58,378 nucleotides of DNA, taken from assembly GCA_964371655.1 (NCBI GenBank), contig CAYJOD010000036.1, positions 1 through 58,378 on the forward strand, written 5' to 3'. This document shows positions 31,498 through 39,517 of the stretch, piece by piece. A program made the translations under genes and the position numbers. Origin of the DNA: CAZGSN01 sp964371655. Lineage in GTDB: Bacteria; Desulfobacterota; Binatia; HRBIN30. Under the pieces are notes generated by a model. That model was not told the origin of the DNA, made no database searches, and saw only the letters and a list, made by a program, of their open reading frames with translations. Every line of letters starts with the position of its first letter. Positions within the stretch are counted from its first letter, which is position 1.

Positions 31498-33685
31498 GGT
31501 CGACTGGTCCGAACACATCCGCACCGTGGTGCAGCGCTTTTGGGGCTTCAGCGAGCTGCGGCCGTTGCAGGACCAGGCCATCCGTGCCGGGATCGAGCAA
31601 CGCGATTCTCTGGTGGTGATGCCGACCGGCGGCGGCAAGTCGCTGTGCTACCAGGTACCGCCGGCGGTTGTAGAGCGCACCGACATCGTCGTGTCGCCGT
31701 TGATCTCGTTGATGAAAGACCAGGTCGACGGCCTGCGCGAATCGGGTTATCCCGCCGCCGCCTTGCACAGCGGCATGGCACTCGACCAGGTACGCGAGAC
31801 GGAACGCAGGTTCTTGGCCGGCGAGCTGCGCTTACTCTTCGTCGCCCCCGAGCGTCTGCTCACGCCACGCTTCCTGCACATCCTGTCGCGCATCGACGTG
31901 CGCGCCTTCGCCATCGACGAGGCGCATTGCATCAGTCACTGGGGACACGACTTCCGTCCCGAATACCGGCAGCTCGCCCAGCTCAAGGACCGCTTCCCAC
32001 GCGCCAGCATGCACGCCTACACCGCAACCGCCACCGAGCGGGTACGCGCCGACATCGTGCAGCAGCTTGGATTGCGCGATCCGGCGATTCTGGTGGGGAT
32101 CTTCGACCGCCCCAACCTCGCCTACCGCGTCGTGCCGCGGGTCGACGCCGCGCGCCAGACTCTCGAGATCATTCGTCGTCACAGCAAGCGGGCGGTGATC
32201 GTGTACTGCATTACGCGCAAGGAGACCGAAGCCATGGCGGAGTGGCTGCGTGCGAATGGCGTCGGTGCCGCTCACTACCACGCCGGCATGGAGGCCGAAT
32301 TGCGGCGCAAGACGCAGGAGGCCTTCGCAAACGAGGAGCTCGACGTCGTCGCCGCGACTGTTGCCTTCGGGATGGGTATCGATCGCAGCGACGTGCGCTG
32401 TGTCGTGCATGCGGCGATGCCGAAGTCGATCGAGCACTACCAGCAAGAGACCGGACGCGCCGGACGCGACGGGCTACCCGCCGAGTGCGTGCTCTTGTAC
32501 TCCGCCGCCGACGTGATCCGCTGGGAGAGCGTGCTGAATCGGCGTGACGGCGACGCGGAAGCAACCGCCGAGATGCAAGCCGCCACGCGCACCCTCCTCT
32601 CTCATATGCGCCACTTCGCCAGCGCGATCGCGTGTCGCCACCGCATGCTCTCCGAGTACTTCGGCCAGGCCTACATCCAAGCCAGCTGCGACGCCTGCGA
32701 CGTGTGTCTCGACGAAGTCGAAGGCGTGACCGACGCCACGGTGATCGCGCAAAAGATCCTGTCGTGTGTCGCCCGCGCCGAGCAACGCTTCGGCACCGAG
32801 CACATCGCCGACGTTCTTCTCGGCGCCGATACGGAGCGGGTGCGCCGTTGGCACCACGAAGCCCTGAGCACCTACGGCTTGCTCCAAGGCACGGTGCGCA
32901 AGGAGCTGGTCAACTTGATCTACCAGCTCGTCGATGCCGGTCTCTTGCAACGCACCGAAGACGAGCGCCCGGTGCTGCGGCTCACCGACGAATCCTGGGA
33001 CGTCTTGCGCGGCAAGCGCAGCGTGCGTCTCCAGCAAGTCGCCAAGGCGCCGGTCAAGACCACCAAGGCGGCAGTCGAATCTTGGGAAGGCGTCGACCCC
33101 GGTCTGTTCGAGAGCTTGCGCCAACTGCGCCGGCGCATGGCCGACGAACGTCACGTCCCACCCTACGTCTTATTCAGCGACGGCACCCTGCAAGAGATCG
33201 CGCGCGTGCGCCCCGGATCGGAGGCCACCCTGCTCAATATCCGCGGCATCGGACAGGTAAAGCTCGAAACCCTCGGCCCCGAGGTCCTGCAGCACGTTCG
33301 CGACTACTGTGAGGCGAACCATCTCGCACTCGAGGCCGCCGTCGGGACGCGACCACGGCGCGAGCGCGCCAAGGAAACCAAGCCCGTCGGGCTAAGCGCC
33401 AGCAAGCAGATCGCCTTCGGTATGTTCGGCCGCGGCGCCAGCCTCGCCGACGTCGCCGCCGCCGCCGAGCGTAGCGCGACGACAGTCAGCGAGTACCTCG
33501 AGGAGTTTCTCGCGACACACCCGGACCTCAGTATCGACGCTTGGGTCGACGCCGCCACGCAAGCCAAGGTCAGCGCCGCCATCGAGCAAGTCGGCTACAC
33601 CCGACTAAGGCCCATCTTCGAACATCTCAACGGTAGCGTCCCCTACGAGCAGATCCGCATCGTCGTCGCCTGCCAGCGCGGCTGA
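31496..33685 (+). CDS. recQ: ATP-dependent DNA helicase RecQ
   Basis: A 729-residue superfamily 2 helicase for recombination and stalled-fork repair. Walker A is MPTGGGKS at 42-49, followed by DEAHCISHWGHDFRPEY, ATATER, and the QETGRAGRDG motif VI. The zinc-binding cysteines are in CRHRMLS and SCDACDVC. A winged-helix RQC domain, then an HRDC domain (VDPGLFESLRQLRRRMADE), and a C-terminal helix-turn-helix extension (FGRGASLADVAAAAERSATTVSEYL) complete it. E. coli RecQ lacks the last part. The start is fixed by homology (FWGFSELRPLQDQAI near residue 15-29). Confidence 0.96.
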
Positions 33686-33741
33686 AGGAGTCCGTGGGGT
33701 TACGAGTCGAGGCAATAGTGTTGTGATTGTGGAGACGCGTG

Positions 33742-34356
33742 ATGGGATACGACACCCCGACGCACCGACAACCTAAGCACCCGACGCTTGCGTCTCAGAT
33801 TTCATTCCGTACTCGAATAGGGGTTCGGCAGGTTGGACTCACGTTCGCGTGGCTCTTTCGAAGGTTAGCGCGGCGCGTTGCATTTGCCGCGACCGTCTCG
33901 CAGCTACTCGCAGCATGCTCCGCGTCGACGCCAGCGGCCTCGCTGTGGACTCCATCCAGGAAATCCGACGCTCTCGAGGTGGAGCGATACGAGGGCACAT
34001 CCATCGACGTGTCGGAAGTCGAAGCAGCGGCCGTGCGTGGCAATCCGGACGCCGTTCGCGAGTTCCTCACCTCCATTCGCCATTCGGATGGAGAGGTCGC
34101 CGAGTATCTTTGCCAGTACCCGTTTCCGAAGATTCTCGCGAGCCAACCACGTCTCGTGATCGAACAGGCCCAGAACATTGGGGACGACATATTGAGGCGC
34201 ATGGCTGACTGCATTCATTTCTCGATGTCTGGACGACCAGCAGGTGCCGACCTGGCGAGGCTCTTGCGCCGTATGGAGTTCGAGACAGAGAACGAACGGC
34301 ACATACGAGAAGCTCTCGCGTCCGCCCTTGAGACGCCTGATCCGAGCTGGCCGTAG
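33742..34356 (+). CDS. Possible lipoprotein, hypothetical
   Basis: A 204-residue frame with ATG 33742 behind GGAG. A hydrophobic stretch ending LLAACSAST looks like a lipobox, but it lies around residue 50-60, so either the true start is internal or the protein has a long N-region. Residues ~80-200 are mostly helical (VEAAAVRGNPDAVREFL, DDILRRMADCIHF) with ankyrin- or TPR-like character. I do not recognise the family. Confidence 0.5.
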   Translation: MGYDTPTHRQPKHPTLASQISFRTRIGVRQVGLTFAWLFRRLARRVAFAATVSQLLAACSASTPAASLWTPSRKSDALEVERYEGTSIDVSEVEAAAVRGNPDAVREFLTSIRHSDGEVAEYLCQYPFPKILASQPRLVIEQAQNIGDDILRRMADCIHFSMSGRPAGADLARLLRRMEFETENERHIREALASALETPDPSWP

Positions 34357-34493
34357 ATCATTCCCCAGACTCTGCGCCGAACGGGCCGCTCGAGCCGACC
34401 GGCATGAGCTTCGCTGCCAATTGCGAACGTTCTTCGCCGGCAGCTCAGCGGCAGCGTTAGCGTGTCCAACCGTGGCGTGGCATACAGTGTCCC

Positions 34494-34727
34494 GTGCGCT
34501 TCGAGATCCTCAGTGAGATCGTCGATGCTGAGACCATCGCAACGGGCCGTGAAATCCACGACCTGCGGCGCCTTCGACGCCAGTATGGCAAGGGACGGTG
34601 GCGCAAGATGAAGGGCTCTGCAACCATACGGCTTGCCAACGGCCGCGTGCGGCGCGCAGAATTGCACTGGTACGAAGCGCACGGCATCGGCAAGAAGGAG
34701 CTCAAGCGAAAGCGTTACCTGCGGTAG
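34494..34727 (+). CDS. Small basic protein, first gene of a two-gene cassette
   Basis: A 77-residue protein with GTG start and 15 of its last 40 residues basic. The blocks RRLRRQYGKGRWRKMKG and AELHWYEAHGIGKKELKRKR look strongly conserved, and I recall near-identical orphan proteins from unrelated bacteria. There is no named domain. It stops at TAG 34725-34727, inside the ribosome binding site of the next gene, so the two are coupled. A nucleic-acid-binding role is plausible from charge only. Confidence 0.65.
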   Translation: MRFEILSEIVDAETIATGREIHDLRRLRRQYGKGRWRKMKGSATIRLANGRVRRAELHWYEAHGIGKKELKRKRYLR

Positions 34728-34735
34728 GAGCGAAT

Positions 34736-34987
34736 ATGGCACGAGCGAATCAGAAGCTTGCGATCTGCGTGGACAACACGGACTACCCAGCCTCTCTAGA
34801 GTTGCGGAAGATCTATCGGATACTTCCCGATCCCGAGGCAGCGCAGGACGGGGACTTGCGCGTTATCGATGAAAGCGGAGAAGACTATTTGTATCCGCGC
34901 GATTACTTCGTGTTGGTGGACTTCCCGCCTCTCGCCCTTCGGGCCTTGCGCAAATCGTTCGAACGCGAGGCGAGCGAAACACGCTAA
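34736..34987 (+). CDS. Small acidic protein, second gene of a two-gene cassette
   Basis: An 83-residue protein with TAGGAG upstream of ATG 34736. The blocks NTDYPASLELRKIYRILPD and LRVIDESGEDYLYPRDYF are distinctive, with acidic residues complementing the basic upstream partner. I recall the same pair side by side in other genomes with no annotated function. The size, charge pairing and overlap would fit a small two-component module such as a toxin-antitoxin, but no toxin fold is visible. Confidence 0.7.
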   Translation: MARANQKLAICVDNTDYPASLELRKIYRILPDPEAAQDGDLRVIDESGEDYLYPRDYFVLVDFPPLALRALRKSFEREASETR

Positions 34988-35054
34988 GCCACCGGCAGAA
35001 CGCACCGGCAGGGTCTGCTTGGTGCGGTCGTCGCGGTAGGATGGATGCCCGCAC

Positions 35055-35759
35055 ATGCAGAGTGGCCCCCTCGACATCGAACCCTCTCAGCAGGACTCCT
35101 TGCCCGCGCCCGACGACGGCGCACCTTCGGCGACGCGACATGACTTGCAGCTGGGCCGGCGACTCTTCCATCTCTTCAATGGCGTCGCGACCGCTTCGGC
35201 CTATGCCGTGCTCTTCACGCATGAGCAGGTGATCCACATCTTCGGGACGATCGCCTGTCTCGTTTACATCACCGATCGCGTTCGCATCGCCTATCCCGAG
35301 GTCGTGGCACAGCGTGCGCCGTGGGTGAATCGCCTGTTTCTGCGCGCCGAGGAGCAAGTGCGCGAAGCGGCGATGACCCCGTTTGCCATCGCCGTGCTGC
35401 TGACGATCATCAGCGTTCCCAAGCTGGCGGCACTGATCGGCATCTACACTCTCGCTATCGCTGATCCGCTCGCCGCCGTTGTCGGCATCCGCTACGGGCG
35501 CCATCGCATCAGCCAGAACCGCAGCATCGAGGGCTCGCTCGCCTTCTCCGCGGCTACCCTGGCGATCGCGGCACTGGTGCTCAATTGGGGTACGGCGGCC
35601 ACGCCGCTCACGATCGCCGCTGCGGCCAGCACAATCGCTTTGAGCGCGGCGATCTGCGAGGTGATTCCCATCCGCATCGACGACAATCTCACCATCCCAC
35701 TGTTCGTCGCCTTCCTCACCTGGGTGATCGCGGCGACGTTCGGGATCGCGCTGACGTGA
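35055..35759 (+). CDS. DGK1/SEC59/VTE5-type lipid or phytol kinase
   Basis: A 234-residue polytopic membrane protein of the CTP-dependent dolichol/diacylglycerol/phytol kinase family. Diagnostic stretches are LGRRLFHLFNG at the first helix, ADPLAAVVGIRYGRHRI..RSIEGSLAF, and EVIPIRIDDNLTIPL near the end. It phosphorylates an isoprenoid or diacylglycerol lipid. Six or seven helices are seen. The first ~35 residues are polar and cytoplasmic. It is monocistronic. Which lipid cannot be told. Confidence 0.82.
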   Translation: MQSGPLDIEPSQQDSLPAPDDGAPSATRHDLQLGRRLFHLFNGVATASAYAVLFTHEQVIHIFGTIACLVYITDRVRIAYPEVVAQRAPWVNRLFLRAEEQVREAAMTPFAIAVLLTIISVPKLAALIGIYTLAIADPLAAVVGIRYGRHRISQNRSIEGSLAFSAATLAIAALVLNWGTAATPLTIAAAASTIALSAAICEVIPIRIDDNLTIPLFVAFLTWVIAATFGIALT

Positions 35760-35945
35760 GTCAGCCGTTGAGTTTGGCCCTCAGGTCTCGCAGGTGGACA
35801 AGACAACGAGGTCGGTACCTCATCAGATCCGCGCGATATCGAGTCGCATCAGGCCGAGTTCAATGTGACTCCAGCTGCGGCGGTAAACGCGGGAATTGCT
35901 TGCGGCGAGTCATCCGTTGATTTGGCGCCGGTCTTGCGGGTTCAG
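35757..35945 (+). repeat. Imperfect direct repeat of about 37 bases
   Basis: GAGTCAGCCGTTGAGTTTGG at 35757 and GAGTCATCCGTTGATTTGG at about 35908 begin two imperfect direct repeats ending GGTCTCGCAGG and GGTCTTGCGGG, 151 bases apart. The region 35760-36025 otherwise shows nothing I recognise. It could be the remnant of a duplicated insertion target beside the GxxExxY element. Confidence 0.4.
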
Positions 35946-36025
35946 ATCGGGCATGAAGCTGTCAACGAATGACCCAACCCGGGCGCTGGCTTCAACCGAG
36001 TTGTCGCCCTAACGCTCGAAGAGAA

Positions 36026-36674
36026 AATCCGCAGATGACTCAGATGACGCAGATGCTGAGGAAAAGATGTCTCCCTTGCTCCGATGCTTGAAGGGAGGTG
36101 GCAGGCCCCAGTTTTCCAATCGACCAATCAAGATGCGTCTCAGGTCTTCCGATCGGCGCCATCGACATCATCTGTGGACCCTTCGTCCGCTCTGGTCTTA
36201 CTCCGCCAGACGTCGCGCGCGCCAACCAGAAGCGAAACGTTTATTACGCAGATGACACAGACCCAGGTTGAAGAAGATCCGCGAACCTACGCTATCATCG
36301 GAGCAGCCATCGAAGTTCATCGGCACTTGGGGCATGGATTTCTAGAGGCCGTGTACCAAGAAGCTCTCGCTGTCGAGTTCCAGTTGACCTCGGTGCCATT
36401 TCGGCTCCAGGTGGAATTGCCGATCTACTACAAGGATAAAGCTCTGAAGACATTCTATCGGGCGGATTTCATCTGCTTTGGTGACGTCGTTGTCGAGCTC
36501 AAAGCATTGCGCGCCCTTACTGGATCTGACGACGCCCAGGTTATTAACTACCTGAAGGCCTCGCGGCTGACGACCGGACTGCTGCTGAATTTCGGCGGTC
36601 CGTGGTTGGAGCACAAACGATTCATCTATTCTTCATCTGCGTCATCTGCGTCATCTGTGGATTGAACGTCTCGC
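36026..36674. mobile_element. GxxExxY cassette bounded by inverted nonamer repeats (family C)
   Basis: GCAGATGAC-type nonamers lie at 36030-36056 and again at 36246-36260. The complementary CATCTGCGT nonamers lie at 36631-36660. The bases 36232-36260 and the reverse complement of 36646-36674 match at 23 of 29 positions, a true terminal inverted repeat that extends beyond the nonamers (GCGAAACGTTTATT against GCGAGACGTTCAAT). Only the GxxExxY gene lies between. A gene-less inverted pair of the same nonamer is at 41386-41464. No target-site duplication is certain. Confidence 0.7.
36252..36665 (+). CDS. GxxExxY protein (PD-(D/E)xK nuclease-like)
   Basis: A 137-residue member of the GxxExxY family (PDDEXK_3). 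The eponymous motif is GFLEAVY at 29-35, preceded by IGAAIEVHRHLGHG. The nuclease core is D72 (YRADF), then E82-L-K84 (VVVELKA), and the strand LLLNFGGPWLEHKR closes it. All catalytic residues are present. The ATG lies within a GCAGATGACACAG repeat unit, and the last ten residues (SSSASSASSVD) are read out of three CATCTGCGT units before the stop. The product is thus coded from one terminal repeat into the other. The function of the family is not established. Confidence 0.88.
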   Translation: MTQTQVEEDPRTYAIIGAAIEVHRHLGHGFLEAVYQEALAVEFQLTSVPFRLQVELPIYYKDKALKTFYRADFICFGDVVVELKALRALTGSDDAQVINYLKASRLTTGLLLNFGGPWLEHKRFIYSSSASSASSVD

Positions 36675-36732
36675 CGGAAGGACGGTGGCAAACCTTTCCG
36701 CGAAATGGCCAGACTCCAGGGGCTAGCCTGAG

Positions 36733-37800
36733 TCAGCCCACACCTCGCTGTACCCCGAGGTGGGCGACGACGAAGTCGTGGTCGGAGACGCGGGCGCCGC
36801 CGTGTTCGGCGCGCACGACGGCGGGGGGCTGGTGATGCGCTTCGACGTCGATACCGCGCGCGAAGATCCAGTCCAGATTCGTCCAGATACGCGGGTCGGG
36901 AATCCCAAGCGGAACATTCGTTGTTTCGTCGGCGACGTTGAGCTCATCGACCAGGAAGCCGGCGGCACGGACATCGACAAACAGCGGCTCGTAGCGCTCG
37001 GGACGGCGCAGGCGATACGGATCGGCTTCGAGATAATCGGGCAGCGCATAGACCTGGTCCATCTCTCCGGTATCGATGGTCACCGTATTCATATCGCCAC
37101 CGATCACCGCCACTCGCCTTTGCGCCAGCGACTCGAGCAGTGGGCGCAACTGGGCGCGGCGGCCTTCGGGTGTAGTGCGCACCTCGAGGTGAGTCGAGGC
37201 GATGGTGATCTCGCCCGCCTCGGTTTCGAGCTCGGCCAACAAGGCCATGCGCCCGCCGATGCGTGCTTGCGTGCCCTCCGCCCAGCTGCAGAAACGCGGC
37301 AAGCGCAACAGGCGCGGATGGCGCAGCGGAAACCTGCTGAGAATGGCGTTGCCGTGAAAGCTCCAGGTGTTCTCGCCCTCGGCTTCCAGCTCGAAGGCTT
37401 CGCCCTTGGTGAGCTCGAGAAACTCGATACCGAAGATGTAACCGAATCCCCCCAGCGCATCGGCAAGGTCGCGCGCCACATGGCGGTTGTCCGATCGCGC
37501 CATACCCCAATCCACTTCGCTGAGCAGGATCACGTCGGCGTCGCGCAGCCGTGCGTCGCCTTGCAGCAGAGCGAGAATGCCATCGTAACGGCTACCGCGT
37601 TCGGCATTGAAGGCAACGATCTTCAGATCGCGCGGCGCCACCCTGCCCTGCGCTTGGCGCAAGTCCAGTGTATTAAGCCACGTTAGCTCACGTGCCAGCT
37701 CTTCCGAACGCGTGTCGACCTGCGCCCGCAATGCCGCGATCTCGTCCGCGCTCAGCAACGGCACCCTACCTGATCTTCCGTCCAAGTCTTCCGTCATCAT
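36733..37800 (-). CDS. Endonuclease/exonuclease/phosphatase family protein
   Basis: The 355-residue protein has the EEP fold from about residue 58: LKIVAFNAERGSRYDGI supplies the metal-binding Asn and Glu, VILLSEVDWGMAR the next, IASTHLEVRTTPEGR the His, VIGGDMNTVT the Asp/Asn, and RVSDHDFVVAHL the final SDH. All metal-site residues are intact. Candidates are a phosphodiesterase, sphingomyelinase-like enzyme or nuclease. There is no signal peptide. The upstream gene stops 3 bases before this ATG, so the two form an operon. Confidence 0.87.
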   Translation of the reverse strand: MMTEDLDGRSGRVPLLSADEIAALRAQVDTRSEELARELTWLNTLDLRQAQGRVAPRDLKIVAFNAERGSRYDGILALLQGDARLRDADVILLSEVDWGMARSDNRHVARDLADALGGFGYIFGIEFLELTKGEAFELEAEGENTWSFHGNAILSRFPLRHPRLLRLPRFCSWAEGTQARIGGRMALLAELETEAGEITIASTHLEVRTTPEGRRAQLRPLLESLAQRRVAVIGGDMNTVTIDTGEMDQVYALPDYLEADPYRLRRPERYEPLFVDVRAAGFLVDELNVADETTNVPLGIPDPRIWTNLDWIFARGIDVEAHHQPPAVVRAEHGGARVSDHDFVVAHLGVQRGVG

Positions 37801-37803
37801 CCC

Positions 37804-38187
37804 TCATCCTGCCCTGGCGGCTTCGGCACCAACGATTCGCGGTAACGCTTCGAGAACACCCACCAGCAGGGCGACACAGAGGATCAGGTCGGCCAGCGTC
37901 AGGGCGGCTTGTTGCGGCGGCAGAGCAACGAGGACGCCGTAGATATCGACGATCCACTTCGCCAGCAACCCTAGGATCGTCGTGTACACACCGGCACGCC
38001 GCGAACGCGGACTGGTCGCGCTCCACCCGGCCAGGACAGCCAGCGCAAACTGAGCAATGGCCATGCACGCGATCAGGGACGCGTGCTCCGAAACGTGTGC
38101 CGCCGACAGCAGCGTCAGCGGCGACCACAGAAGCACAGCCGACCACGCCAAGAACAGCGCACCTGAAATCGTAAGCCAAAGTCTCAT
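37804..38187 (-). CDS. Small four-helix membrane protein
   Basis: A 127-residue protein with four hydrophobic segments (about 3-26, 38-55, 70-92 and 98-118) and few charges. I know no family name for it; the layout resembles DoxX- or DUF4345-like proteins. ATG 38187 is chosen over a longer frame because the transmembrane segment starts there. It is followed immediately by the EEP gene. Confidence 0.7.
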   Translation of the reverse strand: MRLWLTISGALFLAWSAVLLWSPLTLLSAAHVSEHASLIACMAIAQFALAVLAGWSATSPRSRRAGVYTTILGLLAKWIVDIYGVLVALPPQQAALTLADLILCVALLVGVLEALPRIVGAEAARAG

Positions 38188-38359
38188 CGACACAGGCTGC
38201 TTACGGGAGGCAAGGCAAAGTTTCAACCACGGGGATCGGGCGGAGTGAAGGCAGCGGCTTAGGCAGAGGCAACGGCTCAGGTTGCAGCGTCACCTCAGCC
38301 CCAGCCGGCTTTACCCAACAATTCCTCCGCCGGTCTGATTCGCTCATCCTGCCAATGCG

Positions 38360-38490
38360 GCGCTTCGAGACGCCGCCAAAAGAAGGCGGCTCCTCAGCGC
38401 GAACGGATGCTTTTATATCTTCTCAACAATGCTCAATTTCCGTTCGCCCTGAGGAGCGGCCGTCTTTTCAGGCCGCGTCTCGAAGGGCGA
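38360..38490. repeat. Long hairpin with ~47-base arms (TTCGCCCTGAGG family)
   Basis: The left arm 38361-38407 starts CGCTTCGAGACGCCGCC and ends GCGCGAACGGA. The right arm 38439-38489 starts TCCGTTCGCCCTGAGGAG and ends GCGTCTCGAAGGGCG. They are complementary with a few mismatches around an AT-rich ~31-base loop. A single-orientation GGCAGCGGCTTAGGCAGAGG run (family D words) is at 38252-38283. The 438-base spacer 38188-38625 contains no gene. Confidence 0.8.
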
Positions 38491-38625
38491 GGTCAGTTGA
38501 TCGGAAGCAAGTTGTGACGCCTCGGTTCGATGAATTGTTGGGCAAAGCCGTCTCAGCCTGTGCCTCGCCCGTGACCCCTTACGCTCTGCTTTCGCGAATT
38601 GAATCGAGTTGCTAACCTGCGACCC

Positions 38626-39420
38626 ATGAGCTCAAACGTCGTGAAGGTCGCTATCGGTGCCGCCCTTGCCCTAGTGTTGGCCATCGTTGTCTTGCGCTCC
38701 GGCCAAGACGCGGCGCCATCAGGGCCGAAGCCTGCGAACGTCGACGTGAACGCCGCCGACGCCGTTCGCCAACGCCTCGATCAATTGCGCGCGTCGCGCC
38801 AGCAAGGTGGCGCCGTCGAAGAGGCCGCCGGAAACATCAAAGTCGACTCGAAAGTAGCGGGTGCGCCCGCCCCTTCCCTGCCTGGCCGTCCGGCGGCTCC
38901 GGCAGCGCCTGCTCCCGAGGCCGAGATGAAGCGTGCGCCCGGCCAAGTTCCACCGGCTCCGCAAGGCGGCAACGTTGCCGGCGCGCCGAGCGTCCGCGAT
39001 TCGGCAGAGGACATCCCGGCATTGAAGAACATGGCCATCAACGACAAGAATGTGGACCGGCGACTCGAGGCGGTGACCCTGCTCGGAGCCACCGAGGAGC
39101 CCGACGTCGTACCCGTCCTCGGACAAGCTCTGTCAGACGAGGACCCCGAGGTCCGCTTGGCGGCGATCCAGGCGTTGGCCGACTTCACCGACGACGGCGT
39201 TCTCGACCTCCTCGGCAAAGCGGCGACCAATGATCCGGACGCAGATAACCGCTACGAGGCCCTCGACGCGTTGTCCGACCTCGAAGACGACCGTGCTGCC
39301 GTCTACGCCAAGCACGCCCTCCAAGACCCCGACGAGGAAGTGCGCGATCTGGCGCAGAGCATGCTCGGCAACGACGGCGGCGGTGCCGCACCAGCAGCAC
39401 CGGCGGCGCGGCGACGCTGA
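38626..39420 (+). CDS. Membrane-anchored HEAT-repeat protein
   Basis: A 264-residue protein with an N-terminal anchor (KVAIGAALALVLAIVVL), a Pro/Ala-rich linker to about residue 125, then four HEAT-like repeats (for example DEDPEVRLAAIQALADFTDDGVLDLL and the repeat after DPDEEVRDLAQSMLG). HEAT solenoids bind partner proteins or act as lyase-like scaffolds; the partner is unknown. The ATG at 38626 places the anchor correctly. An Ala/Arg tail ends the protein. Confidence 0.78.
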   Translation: MSSNVVKVAIGAALALVLAIVVLRSGQDAAPSGPKPANVDVNAADAVRQRLDQLRASRQQGGAVEEAAGNIKVDSKVAGAPAPSLPGRPAAPAAPAPEAEMKRAPGQVPPAPQGGNVAGAPSVRDSAEDIPALKNMAINDKNVDRRLEAVTLLGATEEPDVVPVLGQALSDEDPEVRLAAIQALADFTDDGVLDLLGKAATNDPDADNRYEALDALSDLEDDRAAVYAKHALQDPDEEVRDLAQSMLGNDGGGAAPAAPAARRR

Positions 39421-39426
39421 GCACGC

Positions 39427-39502
39427 GTCGCTCGTCGTTCGTCGCTCGGGGATCGTCGTTCGTCTGACGCCATTCCTGCGAACGACGAGCGACGAACGAC
39501 GT
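39427..39502. repeat. Family F heptamer hairpin (TCGTCGT/TCGTCGC)
   Basis: GTCGCTCGTCGTTCGTCGC on the left is complementary to GCGAACGACGAGCGACGAAC on the right over about 20 bases with a 30-base loop. Units are 7 bases with T/C variation mirrored in both arms. It separates the converging HEAT and S11-like genes and may serve as their shared terminator. Confidence 0.85.
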
Positions 39503-39517
39503 CATCTGACTTCACTC

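Noticed and set aside
33727..34356. Ankyrin or TPR assignment for the hypothetical protein
   Set aside because: Helical periodicity only; no diagnostic repeat consensus is seen, so no family was named.
36084..36251. Upstream extension of the GxxExxY protein
   Set aside because: The extra 56 residues are low complexity and lie outside the terminal repeat; the family fold starts at residue 11 from ATG 36252.
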